From NCBI GenBank assembly GCA_964423615.1, contig CAYRFQ010000016.1, positions 56,387-120,386 of the forward strand: a stretch of 64,000 nt of DNA, in the 5' to 3' direction. Shown here piece by piece: positions 9,360 through 17,277 of the stretch (positions are counted from its first letter, which is position 1; each line of letters starts with the position of its first letter). The notes under the pieces are model-generated. The model was not told where the DNA came from and did not search any database. It saw only the letters and a list, made by a program, of their open reading frames with translations. The translations under genes and the position numbers were made by a program. This DNA comes from CAYRFQ01 sp964423615 (GTDB lineage: Bacteria; Planctomycetota; Planctomycetia; Gemmatales; Gemmataceae).

Positions 9360-10373
9360 ATGAAAACAGCCACTGCAAGACGGAAACGCCAACCAACAAC
9401 GGAGGAAGCGTCTGAGTTTGCACCTACGACAATCTTTTCTTCCGATCTCCTCACGCCAGAAGAAGAAAAGAAACTCTTGGCAACTTTCTGGGAGTGCAAA
9501 ACTGACTTGGTCAAGGCGTTGATCCGACACTTCCCAAAATTGCGAAGTCAACGGCCGCCAATGGAACCTTGGCCTATGGCTCAATTCATCCGTGACTTTT
9601 GCGACGGTGACGCCCGAAAAATCACGAACATTCGACGAATCCACGACCGATACATCCACTGCAAACACCGCCTCGCCTCCGCCAACATCCGTCTCGCAGC
9701 CCATGTCGCCAAACGCTTCCGTCATCATGCTCTAGGCTATTCCGACCTACTCCAGGAGGCCGTTTGTGGGTTGATGCAGGCCATTGATCGCTTCGACGTC
9801 AGCCACGGCACTCGACTTGCAACCTACGCCACCTGGTGGATTCGACAAACACTCCAAATTGCCGTCGCTCGCCAAAGTCATCTTGTCAGCTTGTCTCCCC
9901 ACCACTTGCAAGAGCTTGGCCTCCTCCAACAAGAATCCGAAGCCCTCGCTCACGGCGGAAAACATCTCCCTAGCCCCCAAGAACTTGCCTCCCGCACCGG
10001 CAGCAGCCTCGAACATCTGACACACCTCCAAACCGCCACCCGAGCCCCCGTTTCTCTCAATGCCGTCCTCGATGACGACAGCGATTTCAAGCTCACCGAG
10101 GCCATGCCCGACAATGACAGCCAAATCCAGCGAACGAATTCGGAACGTCAAGAAGCCCTCAGTTTCTTGATGGAAAATCTCCGACCTCGCGAAAGAAAAG
10201 TTCTGGATTTGCGATTCGGTCTCACCGGTAACGGAACTCACAGCCTCCGACAAATTGGTCATCTTCTTCGCATCAGCAAAGAACGTGTTCGCCAAATCCA
10301 AAATCGGGCTTTGGAAAAATTACGTGCTTCCGCCGAGCGAGTTGGCTGGGACCCGAGTTTGTTGCTCAGCTAG
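9360..10373 (+). CDS. RNA polymerase sigma factor, sigma-70 family
   Basis: Starting at the ATG at 9360, with GGGGAAGG about 8 bases upstream, the protein has 337 residues. Region 2 is clear: NIRLAAHVAKRF, the core-binding YSDLLQEAVCGLMQAIDRFD, then the -10 recognition stretch RLATYATWWIRQTL. Region 3 follows (SPQELASRTGSSLEHL). Region 4 contains RPRERKVLDLRFGL and the helix-turn-helix SLRQIGHLLRISKERVRQIQ. This matches group 2/3 RpoD- or SigB-like factors; the N-terminal 1.1 region of a housekeeping RpoD is absent. It is monocistronic and ends at a strong bidirectional terminator. The insertion before region 2 (about residues 60-100, PFPKLRSQ-like and Pro-rich) is longer than usual. Confidence 0.93.
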   Translation: MKTATARRKRQPTTEEASEFAPTTIFSSDLLTPEEEKKLLATFWECKTDLVKALIRHFPKLRSQRPPMEPWPMAQFIRDFCDGDARKITNIRRIHDRYIHCKHRLASANIRLAAHVAKRFRHHALGYSDLLQEAVCGLMQAIDRFDVSHGTRLATYATWWIRQTLQIAVARQSHLVSLSPHHLQELGLLQQESEALAHGGKHLPSPQELASRTGSSLEHLTHLQTATRAPVSLNAVLDDDSDFKLTEAMPDNDSQIQRTNSERQEALSFLMENLRPRERKVLDLRFGLTGNGTHSLRQIGHLLRISKERVRQIQNRALEKLRASAERVGWDPSLLLS

Positions 10374-10414
10374 CACGAGCCACCTCGAAACAAGCAAATA
10401 TTTCCAGAAACGAA

Positions 10415-10446
10415 AAACGCCCACACGACTCATCCTGTGGGCGTTT
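10415..10446. terminator. Bidirectional intrinsic terminator
   Basis: AAACGCCCACA (10415-10425) pairs with TGTGGGCGTTT (10436-10446) around a 10-base loop. A-rich and T-rich flanks lie on the two sides. It sits between the convergent sigma-factor gene (ends 10373) and VWA gene (ends 10482) and could serve both. Confidence 0.85.
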
Positions 10447-10481
10447 CTTCATTGTGAACAATGGAGTCGTTTATCGGGAAG

Positions 10482-11636
10482 TTACTTTCCCGGAATCGTA
10501 ATCGAGCGGGCTTTCGCTTGTTTGCGAATCACACCACGGATGGCTTCGTCCAAAGCCGGACCTTTCTTACCAGCCTGCGCTTCCCGTTGCTTACGGATGT
10601 ACGCGTTCCGAAGTTGGTTCACTTCGGTAATTTCTTTCTGGACCGCAAGCCTTTTGGCTTTCATTTCGTTGATGTACTTGACCCGTTGGTCGGGTTTCAT
10701 CTTTCGGAGATTTTCCGGAAGGTCTTTTTCCTTGATTTTGGTGATGTCGAACTTGGGGTTGGCGATTGCCTTGTCGACGAGGCATGCATCAGCTTGCTCG
10801 TAAAACACGCTTGCTTTGCTGTTTGCGCGTGTGGCCACGACGCCGGCTCCAAGTTTGGCTGCGTTGGCGTCTTGGGCCAGTTGGTTCATCCGGCGCTGTC
10901 GCCCCAGGGAACCGTACCAAAGATACGTACCATTGAGTTTTTTGCCTAACTCGGCGAGTTTCTTGTCGTGTGGCGTTGTGATTGCGACTGTCCCGCGAGA
11001 TTGGTCAATGCTGGTGTACTCGCCTTCGGCGGAATTCGCCAGATCTTCCCAAGTCTTGATCTCTTGTTGACTAACACTTGCCCACTTGCAGTGAATCGTG
11101 TTGATGATGACGCCTTTTTTGATGGCGTTTTGGGAGACCGTCGCAAGGCTTATCTTTGGGTCTTGGTTGGCAGGCTCGTTGCCGCACACGAAGATCAGTC
11201 GCAAGGCGTTCTTGCTCTTCGACCAGTGGAGATCATCCAAAGCTGCTTGCGAGACACGAGCCACATACTCCGTTCCTCCGTTGGTTCGGAGAGCGAACAG
11301 TTTTTCGTAGACAGAGTCCAGGTCCCCAGTAAAGCTCAGGATTTGCTTAACCCATCCGCTACGGGCCCCGTAGGTCGGAGTGCCGTAGGCATACAGGGCA
11401 ATTCGCAGATTGGGCGTTGGTTTTGCTTTCGCCAACTCGTTCACGATGTCCCACAGCCGTACCTTGGCCGAGTTAATGAGCCCATCCATACTGTTCGAGG
11501 TATCGAGACAAATGACCAAATCGATATCGGCTTGTTTGGCCGGTTTTTTCTTCTCTTGAGCGAAAGCGGACTGGGCACAACTCACGCCCATCACGGCCAA
11601 GAAGACAGGGACAAGAATGTACGCACGAAGATTCAT
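10482..11636 (-). CDS. Secreted von Willebrand factor type A domain protein
   Basis: The start is the ATG at 11636, six bases after a perfect AAGGAGG. The 384-residue product has a signal peptide (about 1-27, ending SAFAQ). It is followed by a VWA domain whose metal-ion-dependent adhesion site is intact as DTSNS (D45, S47, S49) in VICLDTSNSMDG. The domain runs to about residue 240. The C-terminal part is Lys/Arg-rich and helical (AKRLAVQKEITEVNQLRNAY). VWA proteins of this kind are common in planctomycetes and act in extracytoplasmic protein contacts; the ligand cannot be read from sequence. The gene is monocistronic, convergent with the sigma factor, and followed by a strong terminator. Confidence 0.88.
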   Translation of the reverse strand: MNLRAYILVPVFLAVMGVSCAQSAFAQEKKKPAKQADIDLVICLDTSNSMDGLINSAKVRLWDIVNELAKAKPTPNLRIALYAYGTPTYGARSGWVKQILSFTGDLDSVYEKLFALRTNGGTEYVARVSQAALDDLHWSKSKNALRLIFVCGNEPANQDPKISLATVSQNAIKKGVIINTIHCKWASVSQQEIKTWEDLANSAEGEYTSIDQSRGTVAITTPHDKKLAELGKKLNGTYLWYGSLGRQRRMNQLAQDANAAKLGAGVVATRANSKASVFYEQADACLVDKAIANPKFDITKIKEKDLPENLRKMKPDQRVKYINEMKAKRLAVQKEITEVNQLRNAYIRKQREAQAGKKGPALDEAIRGVIRKQAKARSITIPGK

Positions 11637-11795
11637 CAACAACCTCCTTCAATGGTTGCTTCGTAAAGGGAAACTTCCAGGTGGACTGTGATTAAGACGA
11701 ATCAAAGAAGGCGTGCGTTGGTTTTGGAAAAGAAAAAGTTGCCTTTAGTTCATTTCGATCTGGATGTTTGGTTTCGGAGGTTGTCTGAACTTGTC

Positions 11796-11826
11796 ACGCC
11801 ATCCGGAATTCCGGTCCGGATGGCGT
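11796..11826 (-). terminator. Hairpin terminator after the small secreted protein gene
   Basis: ACGCCATCCGGA (11796-11807) pairs perfectly with TCCGGATGGCGT (11815-11826) around 7 bases. It lies just past the stop of the minus-strand gene at 11850-12242. No long T-run follows, but the 12-bp stem is strong. Confidence 0.65.
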
Positions 11827-11849
11827 ATGACTTTCTACGGTCTCAAACC

Positions 11850-12242
11850 TTATTCTCGCTTCAACACAAACGCTTTTTTTCCAAACGTCGTCGGTCGGTC
11901 GTCTCCCTCGGATCCGATCGCCAACCGAACTTGACCCGATGATTCAATCGTGAAGATTCCCTGGAACCGACCTTTGGTAAACTTGATGGTACCTTTTTTC
12001 CACTGGAAGTTGATGTGATGGGGCGACTTCTGTCGTAGCTTCACGTCATAAGTTCCGGTCCAATATTGTTCTTTGCTGAGGCGGACCGTGATTGCCTTCT
12101 TTCCGTCAAACGTCACCGAAAAAGGATTCCCATCGGGGGACTTGCCAGTGTACTTGCCTTGCAGTTTCATTTCGCCTTCGGCGAGACAAACTCCACTCCA
12201 ACAAACGAACAAGGCAAGTGATACCAAAATGGTCTTGGTCAT
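11850..12242 (-). CDS. Small secreted protein, TIGR03067-like fold suspected
   Basis: From the ATG at 12242 the protein has 130 residues: a signal peptide (MTKTILVSLALFVCWSGVCL, cut near AEG) and a predicted all-beta mature part. MKLQGKYTGKSPDGNPFSV and the evenly spaced strands that follow recall the small lipocalin-like planctomycete domains that begin LQGxW, but I cannot assign a family with certainty. A GTG 12 bases upstream is a weaker start. The nadE gene lies 50 bases upstream on the same strand, so the pair may share a transcript although their functions appear unrelated. Confidence 0.7.
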   Translation of the reverse strand: MTKTILVSLALFVCWSGVCLAEGEMKLQGKYTGKSPDGNPFSVTFDGKKAITVRLSKEQYWTGTYDVKLRQKSPHHINFQWKKGTIKFTKGRFQGIFTIESSGQVRLAIGSEGDDRPTTFGKKAFVLKRE

Positions 12243-12292
12243 GATGCTTCTCACAAGAAGAAAATGTTCTGTAGTTTAGTGACATCGCGGTG

Positions 12293-14311
12293 TTACTCGG
12301 CTTCGGCCCACTCGAGCCACAACGAAGCTTGTGCATCCGACGGCATTCTCCAATCCCCACGTGGGGATAGGCTGATCGAGCCCACCTTCGGCCCGTCGGG
12401 CAAACACGATCGCTTGAACTGTTGGTCGAAAAACCGTCTCAAAAACACTTTGAGCCAACCAACGATTTCCCCTCTTGTGTACTCACGATCGAACGTCGTT
12501 TGCGTTGCCAGGAACAGAATCTTCTCCGGCGGGGCACCATAGCGAAGGAAGTGAAAGAGGAAAAAATCGTGCAGTTCGTAAGGTCCAATCGTCTCCTCGG
12601 TGGACTGACCGATTCCCCCGTCGCCCGATGTCGGCAACAGTTCGGGTGATATCTTCGTTTTTACAATGTTTAGCAAAACTTCTCGTGTCTCGCCATCAAA
12701 TTCGTTCTCGGCAACCCACTTGACGAGAAACTTGACGAGCGTTTTTGGAATGCTGACGTTGGGATTATACATGCTCATGTGATCGGCGTTGTAGGTTGCC
12801 CATCCGAGAGCTAATTCTGACATGTCGCCTGTCCCAACGACGAATCCGGCATTCATCAACAGGCTCGTTCGCATCCGGGCTTGGACGTTCTCGAACACCA
12901 AGTCGTGGCGTTTTTCATTGGGAACATCTTGGAGCAATTTCATGAACTGCTCTACCGTCACCCCCTCAATGTCGATGCCAAACGGTTTGTGTCGCAACGC
13001 TCGCATCTGTTCCAAGCAGAGCGATCGGATGTCCACTTCGGAAATCGAAACTTCCAGACCACGCATCAAGTCCAAGGCGTTGTTGTATGTCTCGTCGCTT
13101 GTGCCAAATCCTGGCATCGTGAACGCCCTGATCTTGGTGCGAAGACTCCCGATCAAATCAAACGTTTTGCACGCGACAACCAGCGCCAACGTCGAGTCGA
13201 GCCCACCCGAAACTCCGATCGTCACGTCGGGTTTGCCAATCTGTTCGAGTCTGCGGGCAAGCCCCGCGCATTGGGTATGGAAGATTTCCTCGCATCGTTC
13301 GGCCAAGTGCGGTTCGCCCGACGGCACGAACGGGTGGGCGAGAATTGGCCGATGGAGTCGCTCGATCGTCGGCACCTCGAGCGAGAACGGGACTTTGACG
13401 AATTCCAGCTCGGGATGATGGTAGAAACGGCTGTCCCCGAACGAGTTGAGGATCATCCGTTCGGTTTGGAGTTTGGCGACATCGACGTCGGCTGTGATCA
13501 AAGTGCCTTCTCGTCCAAACCTTTTCGATTCGGCCAACAAACTGGCGTTCTCGGCGATCATCGAATGCCCGCCGAAGACCACATCCGTTGTCGACTCATG
13601 AACTCCATTGGACGCGTACACGTACGCCGCAACACATCGCCCCGATTGGTTCCGCACCAGCGCTCGGCGATAGCCGACTTTGCCAATCATCTCGTTGCTT
13701 GCCGTCGGATTCGTCAAAATCGTCGCACCGTGCAGGGCCTGATAACAACTTGGAGGGACTGGCACCCACAAGTCTTCGCAAATCTCCACGCCAATCACAA
13801 GTCCCGGAAAATCGTCAGCTTCAAACAGCAGATGGGTACCAAATGGTGACTCTTGTCCGACCAAATCGACACTAACGCTCTGGGCCGACGATGCCGGTGC
13901 AAACCAACGCCATTCGTAAAACTCTTTGTACGTGGGAAGGTAGGATTTCGGGATGACGCCAAGAATTTCCCCTTGCTTGAAGACGACTGCACAGTTAAAG
14001 AGCACGTCATCGATGACGAGCGGAACTCCGACGATCGCAACACCATCAAACACCGAGCTACTCTTGCCAACGATATTCGTCAGGGCCCGAACGGCTCCCC
14101 GCTGGAGGGTCCGTTGAAAAAAGAGATCGCCGCACGTGTACCCGGTAATCGCCAGTTCGGGAAAAACGAGGACCGAAACCCCGGCGTTTTGGGCCTGACC
14201 CATCGAGTCGAGAATGTTGGCTGCGTTGTGCTCACAATCGGCGACTCGGACGACCGGCGTGGCCGCGGCAACTCGCACAAAACCATGATTCGGAACATCT
14301 GTCTCAAGCAT
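12293..14311 (-). CDS. nadE: Glutamine-dependent NAD(+) synthetase
   Basis: This 672-residue enzyme converts deamido-NAD to NAD with ammonia from glutamine. The N-terminal nitrilase-type glutaminase (about 1-290) shows the catalytic triad context: Glu in VFPELAITGYTC, Lys in GVIPKSYLPTY and Cys in GVEICEDLW. The C-terminal synthetase has the PP-loop GVSGGLDSTLALV and the conserved GTGDMSELALGWATYN. The length fits the large glutamine-dependent form (about 650-680 residues) rather than the ammonia-dependent one of about 275. The gene diverges from priA, with 135 bases between the starts. It is a core metabolic gene and gives a chromosomal context just upstream of the retron. Confidence 0.96.
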   Translation of the reverse strand: MLETDVPNHGFVRVAAATPVVRVADCEHNAANILDSMGQAQNAGVSVLVFPELAITGYTCGDLFFQRTLQRGAVRALTNIVGKSSSVFDGVAIVGVPLVIDDVLFNCAVVFKQGEILGVIPKSYLPTYKEFYEWRWFAPASSAQSVSVDLVGQESPFGTHLLFEADDFPGLVIGVEICEDLWVPVPPSCYQALHGATILTNPTASNEMIGKVGYRRALVRNQSGRCVAAYVYASNGVHESTTDVVFGGHSMIAENASLLAESKRFGREGTLITADVDVAKLQTERMILNSFGDSRFYHHPELEFVKVPFSLEVPTIERLHRPILAHPFVPSGEPHLAERCEEIFHTQCAGLARRLEQIGKPDVTIGVSGGLDSTLALVVACKTFDLIGSLRTKIRAFTMPGFGTSDETYNNALDLMRGLEVSISEVDIRSLCLEQMRALRHKPFGIDIEGVTVEQFMKLLQDVPNEKRHDLVFENVQARMRTSLLMNAGFVVGTGDMSELALGWATYNADHMSMYNPNVSIPKTLVKFLVKWVAENEFDGETREVLLNIVKTKISPELLPTSGDGGIGQSTEETIGPYELHDFFLFHFLRYGAPPEKILFLATQTTFDREYTRGEIVGWLKVFLRRFFDQQFKRSCLPDGPKVGSISLSPRGDWRMPSDAQASLWLEWAEAE

Positions 14312-14360
14312 CGGTCAAGCACCTCTTTGGAGCAACCAACATCGTGTTCGGATGGCATTA

Positions 14361-14385
14361 ATGATAGTGTATAATTATATAGTAT
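14361..14385. promoter_or_regulatory. AT-rich promoter candidate between nadE and priA
   Basis: The divergent gap 14312-14446 contains a near-palindromic AT-rich block with TATAAT at 14370-14375, readable on both strands. No convincing -35 box was found at the right spacing on either side. It is the most likely core-promoter region for one or both genes. Confidence 0.35.
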
Positions 14386-14446
14386 GCCACCAATTCTATC
14401 TCCTCGGTTATGACCATCTGGAGACAATTCAGATTCCTGGAAGACT

Positions 14447-16768
14447 ATGACAACCACACAGAACACACAACTCGAATTGTTCGGAAGCTCCACCGAACCG
14501 ACTGTGCCGACGGAAGGGCTGTTTGCCGAGGTGGTGTTCGATCGACCGTTAGACCAGGCCTACACGTACCGTGTTCCAGAGGGACTTGAGGAACACATCG
14601 CGATCGGAAAACGTGTCGAGGTTCCTTTCGGAAAGGGGGACCGAGCGACTGTCGGTTTCTGCGTTGGCGTGACCAAGCATGTGCCAGACCGCGTTGTTAA
14701 GGATTTGGCCCGAGTTCTCGATGACGACTCACTCTTCACCGAAAACATGCTCCGGCTGACTCGTTGGATGGCGGACTATTACCTTTGTGGGTGGGGCCAA
14801 GTCCTCAACAGCGTCATCCCAGCGGCGGCCAAATCGAATGCCGGTTTGCGAAACCAACTAGTCGTCCAGGCCGTTTCCGACGAACGACTTCCCTCGCCAA
14901 TGCCCAAGCTCACGCCCAAACAATCAACGGCGTGGGAAGTACTCAAGAAACTCAACTCGCCAATCGAATTGCGACGACTCGCAAGACTCTCGGGGTGCGG
15001 CGCCTCGGTCATCGACATGCTCGTCAACAAGGGACTCGTGAGCAAATCGCAAGAAATGGTGACGACCGATCACGCTACAACCTTGAACGACGTAATCGAT
15101 CCGAAGTCCCCTTCGAACGGCCGCAAGCTCCAGCTCAACGACGCCCAACAGTCGGTCACGAACAAACTTCACACAGCCGTCAATACTTCTGGCTTCCAGC
15201 CTTTCTTGCTCTACGGAGTCACCGGAAGTGGAAAAACGGAGATTTATCTCCGGGCTATCGAAGACATCGTTGCCCAAGGAAAACAGGCGATCGTGCTTGT
15301 CCCAGAAATCAGTCTCACGCCTCAGACGATTCAACGGTTTCAGGGGCGATGTGGTGACATCGCCGTCTTGCACAGTCACCTCCGCGACGCCGAACGGGGG
15401 ACACAATGGCGACGAATTCACCAGGGCCAGGTGCAAGTCATCGTCGGAGCCCGGAGTGCGGTGTTTGCCCCAACAACGAAGCTCGGACTGATCGTGATCG
15501 ATGAAGAACACGAGAACAGCTTCAAGCAAGAATCGACGCCTCGCTATCATGCCCGTGACGTAGCCGTCATGCGAGCCCGGTTGGAGAACATCCCGATCGT
15601 CCTCGGGTCGGCCACGCCATCGCTCGAAAGTTGGGCGAACGCTCATCGTGGCCAATACGAGTTGGTGACCCTCCCAAGCCGCGTGATGGATCGACCGTTG
15701 CCGACCGTCTCGATCATCGACATGCGCCACGAGATGCCCCGTGGCGGCCCCTATCAATCGCTGAGTCCGGGGCTCGAAAACGCCATGAACGACACCCTCA
15801 GGGAAGGCGGACAAGTCATCTTGTTGTTGAACCGACGGGGCTTCTCGACGCACGTTCATTGCCTGGCATGTGGCTACGTCGATACGTGTCGGTTTTGTGA
15901 CCTTGCCATGACACACCACCAACAACGAGACGTCAACCTTTGTCATTATTGCGGGTATTTCCAGGAGCCACCACAGATGTGTCCGGCTTGCTCGCGCGTT
16001 CACTTGCGATACCAAGGTCTCGGGACGGAAAAACTCGAGTCCGAAATCCAAAAGAAATTCTCCGGGTACGCCGTTCGCCGCATGGACAGCGACACGATGC
16101 GAAAACCCGGCAGCCACGCCCAAATGCTCAAAGCGTTCCGCGCTGGAGAAGTCCAAATTTTGCTCGGAACTCAGATGATCGCCAAGGGACTCGACTTCCC
16201 CAACGTCACGCTCGTGGGCGTCATCAACGCCGACATTGGTTTGCACATGCCCGATTTTCGGGCAGCGGAACGGACATTCCAAATCTTATCGCAAGTAGCA
16301 GGCCGCGCCGGTCGGGGGACTCGTCCTGGTCGAGTTCTCATCCAGACTTACAACCCCGAACACCCTGCGATTACCTTGGCCGCTCACCACGACTACCTGA
16401 AGTTTGCCGAGTTGGAATTGAACCATCGCCGCGAGCACTTGTATCCGCCTTACCAAAGGTTGGTCCGGATCATCATCCGTAGCCACAAGCAGGAACTCGC
16501 GTGTCAGTTCGCGGACGAACTCGCGAAGACTCTCGAAAAGGTCATCAAGGAACTCAAGCCTCACAACAACCAGCCCAATGACATCCGCGTCCTCGGTCCT
16601 GCCGAGACACCCGTCTTCCGGTTGAAGGGCTACTACCGTTATCACATGCAGTTACAATCCGTCAGCTCGGGACTCCTGCACCAGCTTTTGCGAAAAATCC
16701 TGCCATCCACCCGTGTTCCCACCGGAGTCGAATCGACTGTGGATGTCGATCCCTTGAGTATGTTGTAA
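14447..16768 (+). CDS. priA: Primosomal protein N' (replication restart helicase PriA)
   Basis: The 773-residue protein is full length for PriA. After the N-terminal DNA-binding part (VVFDRPLDQAYTYRVPEG), the helicase has Walker A GVTGSGKTEIYL and the DEAH-type box VIDEEHENSFK. Motif III is GSATPSLESW. The zinc-binding insertion has eight cysteines (CLACGYVDTCRFC, CHYCGY, CPAC). Motifs V and VI are LLGTQMIAKGLDFPNV and QVAGRAGRG. It restarts stalled replication forks. The ATG at 14447 has GGAAG close upstream. It precedes the retron genes by about 510 bases and ends in a weak AAGCC/GGCTT hairpin with TTTT at 16767-16787. Confidence 0.97.
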   Translation: MTTTQNTQLELFGSSTEPTVPTEGLFAEVVFDRPLDQAYTYRVPEGLEEHIAIGKRVEVPFGKGDRATVGFCVGVTKHVPDRVVKDLARVLDDDSLFTENMLRLTRWMADYYLCGWGQVLNSVIPAAAKSNAGLRNQLVVQAVSDERLPSPMPKLTPKQSTAWEVLKKLNSPIELRRLARLSGCGASVIDMLVNKGLVSKSQEMVTTDHATTLNDVIDPKSPSNGRKLQLNDAQQSVTNKLHTAVNTSGFQPFLLYGVTGSGKTEIYLRAIEDIVAQGKQAIVLVPEISLTPQTIQRFQGRCGDIAVLHSHLRDAERGTQWRRIHQGQVQVIVGARSAVFAPTTKLGLIVIDEEHENSFKQESTPRYHARDVAVMRARLENIPIVLGSATPSLESWANAHRGQYELVTLPSRVMDRPLPTVSIIDMRHEMPRGGPYQSLSPGLENAMNDTLREGGQVILLLNRRGFSTHVHCLACGYVDTCRFCDLAMTHHQQRDVNLCHYCGYFQEPPQMCPACSRVHLRYQGLGTEKLESEIQKKFSGYAVRRMDSDTMRKPGSHAQMLKAFRAGEVQILLGTQMIAKGLDFPNVTLVGVINADIGLHMPDFRAAERTFQILSQVAGRAGRGTRPGRVLIQTYNPEHPAITLAAHHDYLKFAELELNHRREHLYPPYQRLVRIIIRSHKQELACQFADELAKTLEKVIKELKPHNNQPNDIRVLGPAETPVFRLKGYYRYHMQLQSVSSGLLHQLLRKILPSTRVPTGVESTVDVDPLSML

Positions 16769-17027
16769 GCCGGTTTCTGTGGCTTTTGTTGAGCCTTTGC
16801 CTGGCTCTTCCAAACCTATCATTGTGGTTGGAGTCACCGGATCCAGAATGGACGGTGAGAGAGTTCATCGACCATTCGGTGATGCAGTAAATCCTTCGAA
16901 AAATTTGGTTATTTGTTGTGGGTTGCCATCAGCGCTGGTAGTTGTCGAAGGCGTCGGCACTCTACGAGCCCGATTTGATCCTTCGCGAGTCGTTGATCGA
17001 AGGCGTAGACACACTTGAACTGTGTGT
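16767..17027 (+). ncRNA. Hairpin-rich leader of the retron operon, candidate msr-msd
   Basis: Between priA and the ARM gene there is a run of small stem-loops in one orientation: 16767-16785 (AAGCC/GGCTT), 16791-16807 (GAGCC/GGCTC), 16809-16832 (TCCAAACC/GGTTGGA, one bulged A), 16834-16858 (TCACCG and TCC with GGA and CGGTGA), 16866-16884 (CATC-ACC/GGT-GATG), 16961-17009 (TCTACG and CCTTCG against CGAAGGCGTAGA) and 17009-17027 (ACACAC/GTGTGT). Retron RNAs have two or three short msr stem-loops before a longer msd stem. The first half fits this; no long msd stem is obvious. A 10-bp stem with one mismatch (17212-17238, TTGAGTGATA/TATCAATCAA) follows. The first hairpin may simply be the priA terminator. 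RNA status is inferred from structure and position. Confidence 0.3.
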
Positions 17028-17277
17028 TGGGAATCCTATGACAGGTGACTGGAATCACGTCCACAAAACATTTCGAAGATTCTCGGCGCGAATTCCTCCT
17101 TCGCAGGATATCGGAACCGCGGTGATGGGTTACCAACTGTTGCGCCCAACACACTGGGCCGATCTTTCGTAGAGTCCGGAAGCAAACCTGCTGCCCTGGT
17201 CGAGTGACCAATTGAGTGATAATGTTGTATCAATCAAAGCAAAATCAAGAACGATTCGAACATTGGGAAACATCCCC

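Noticed and set aside
14924..16282. 452-codon minus-strand frame
   Set aside because: Antisense to priA, which has all its motifs on the plus strand.
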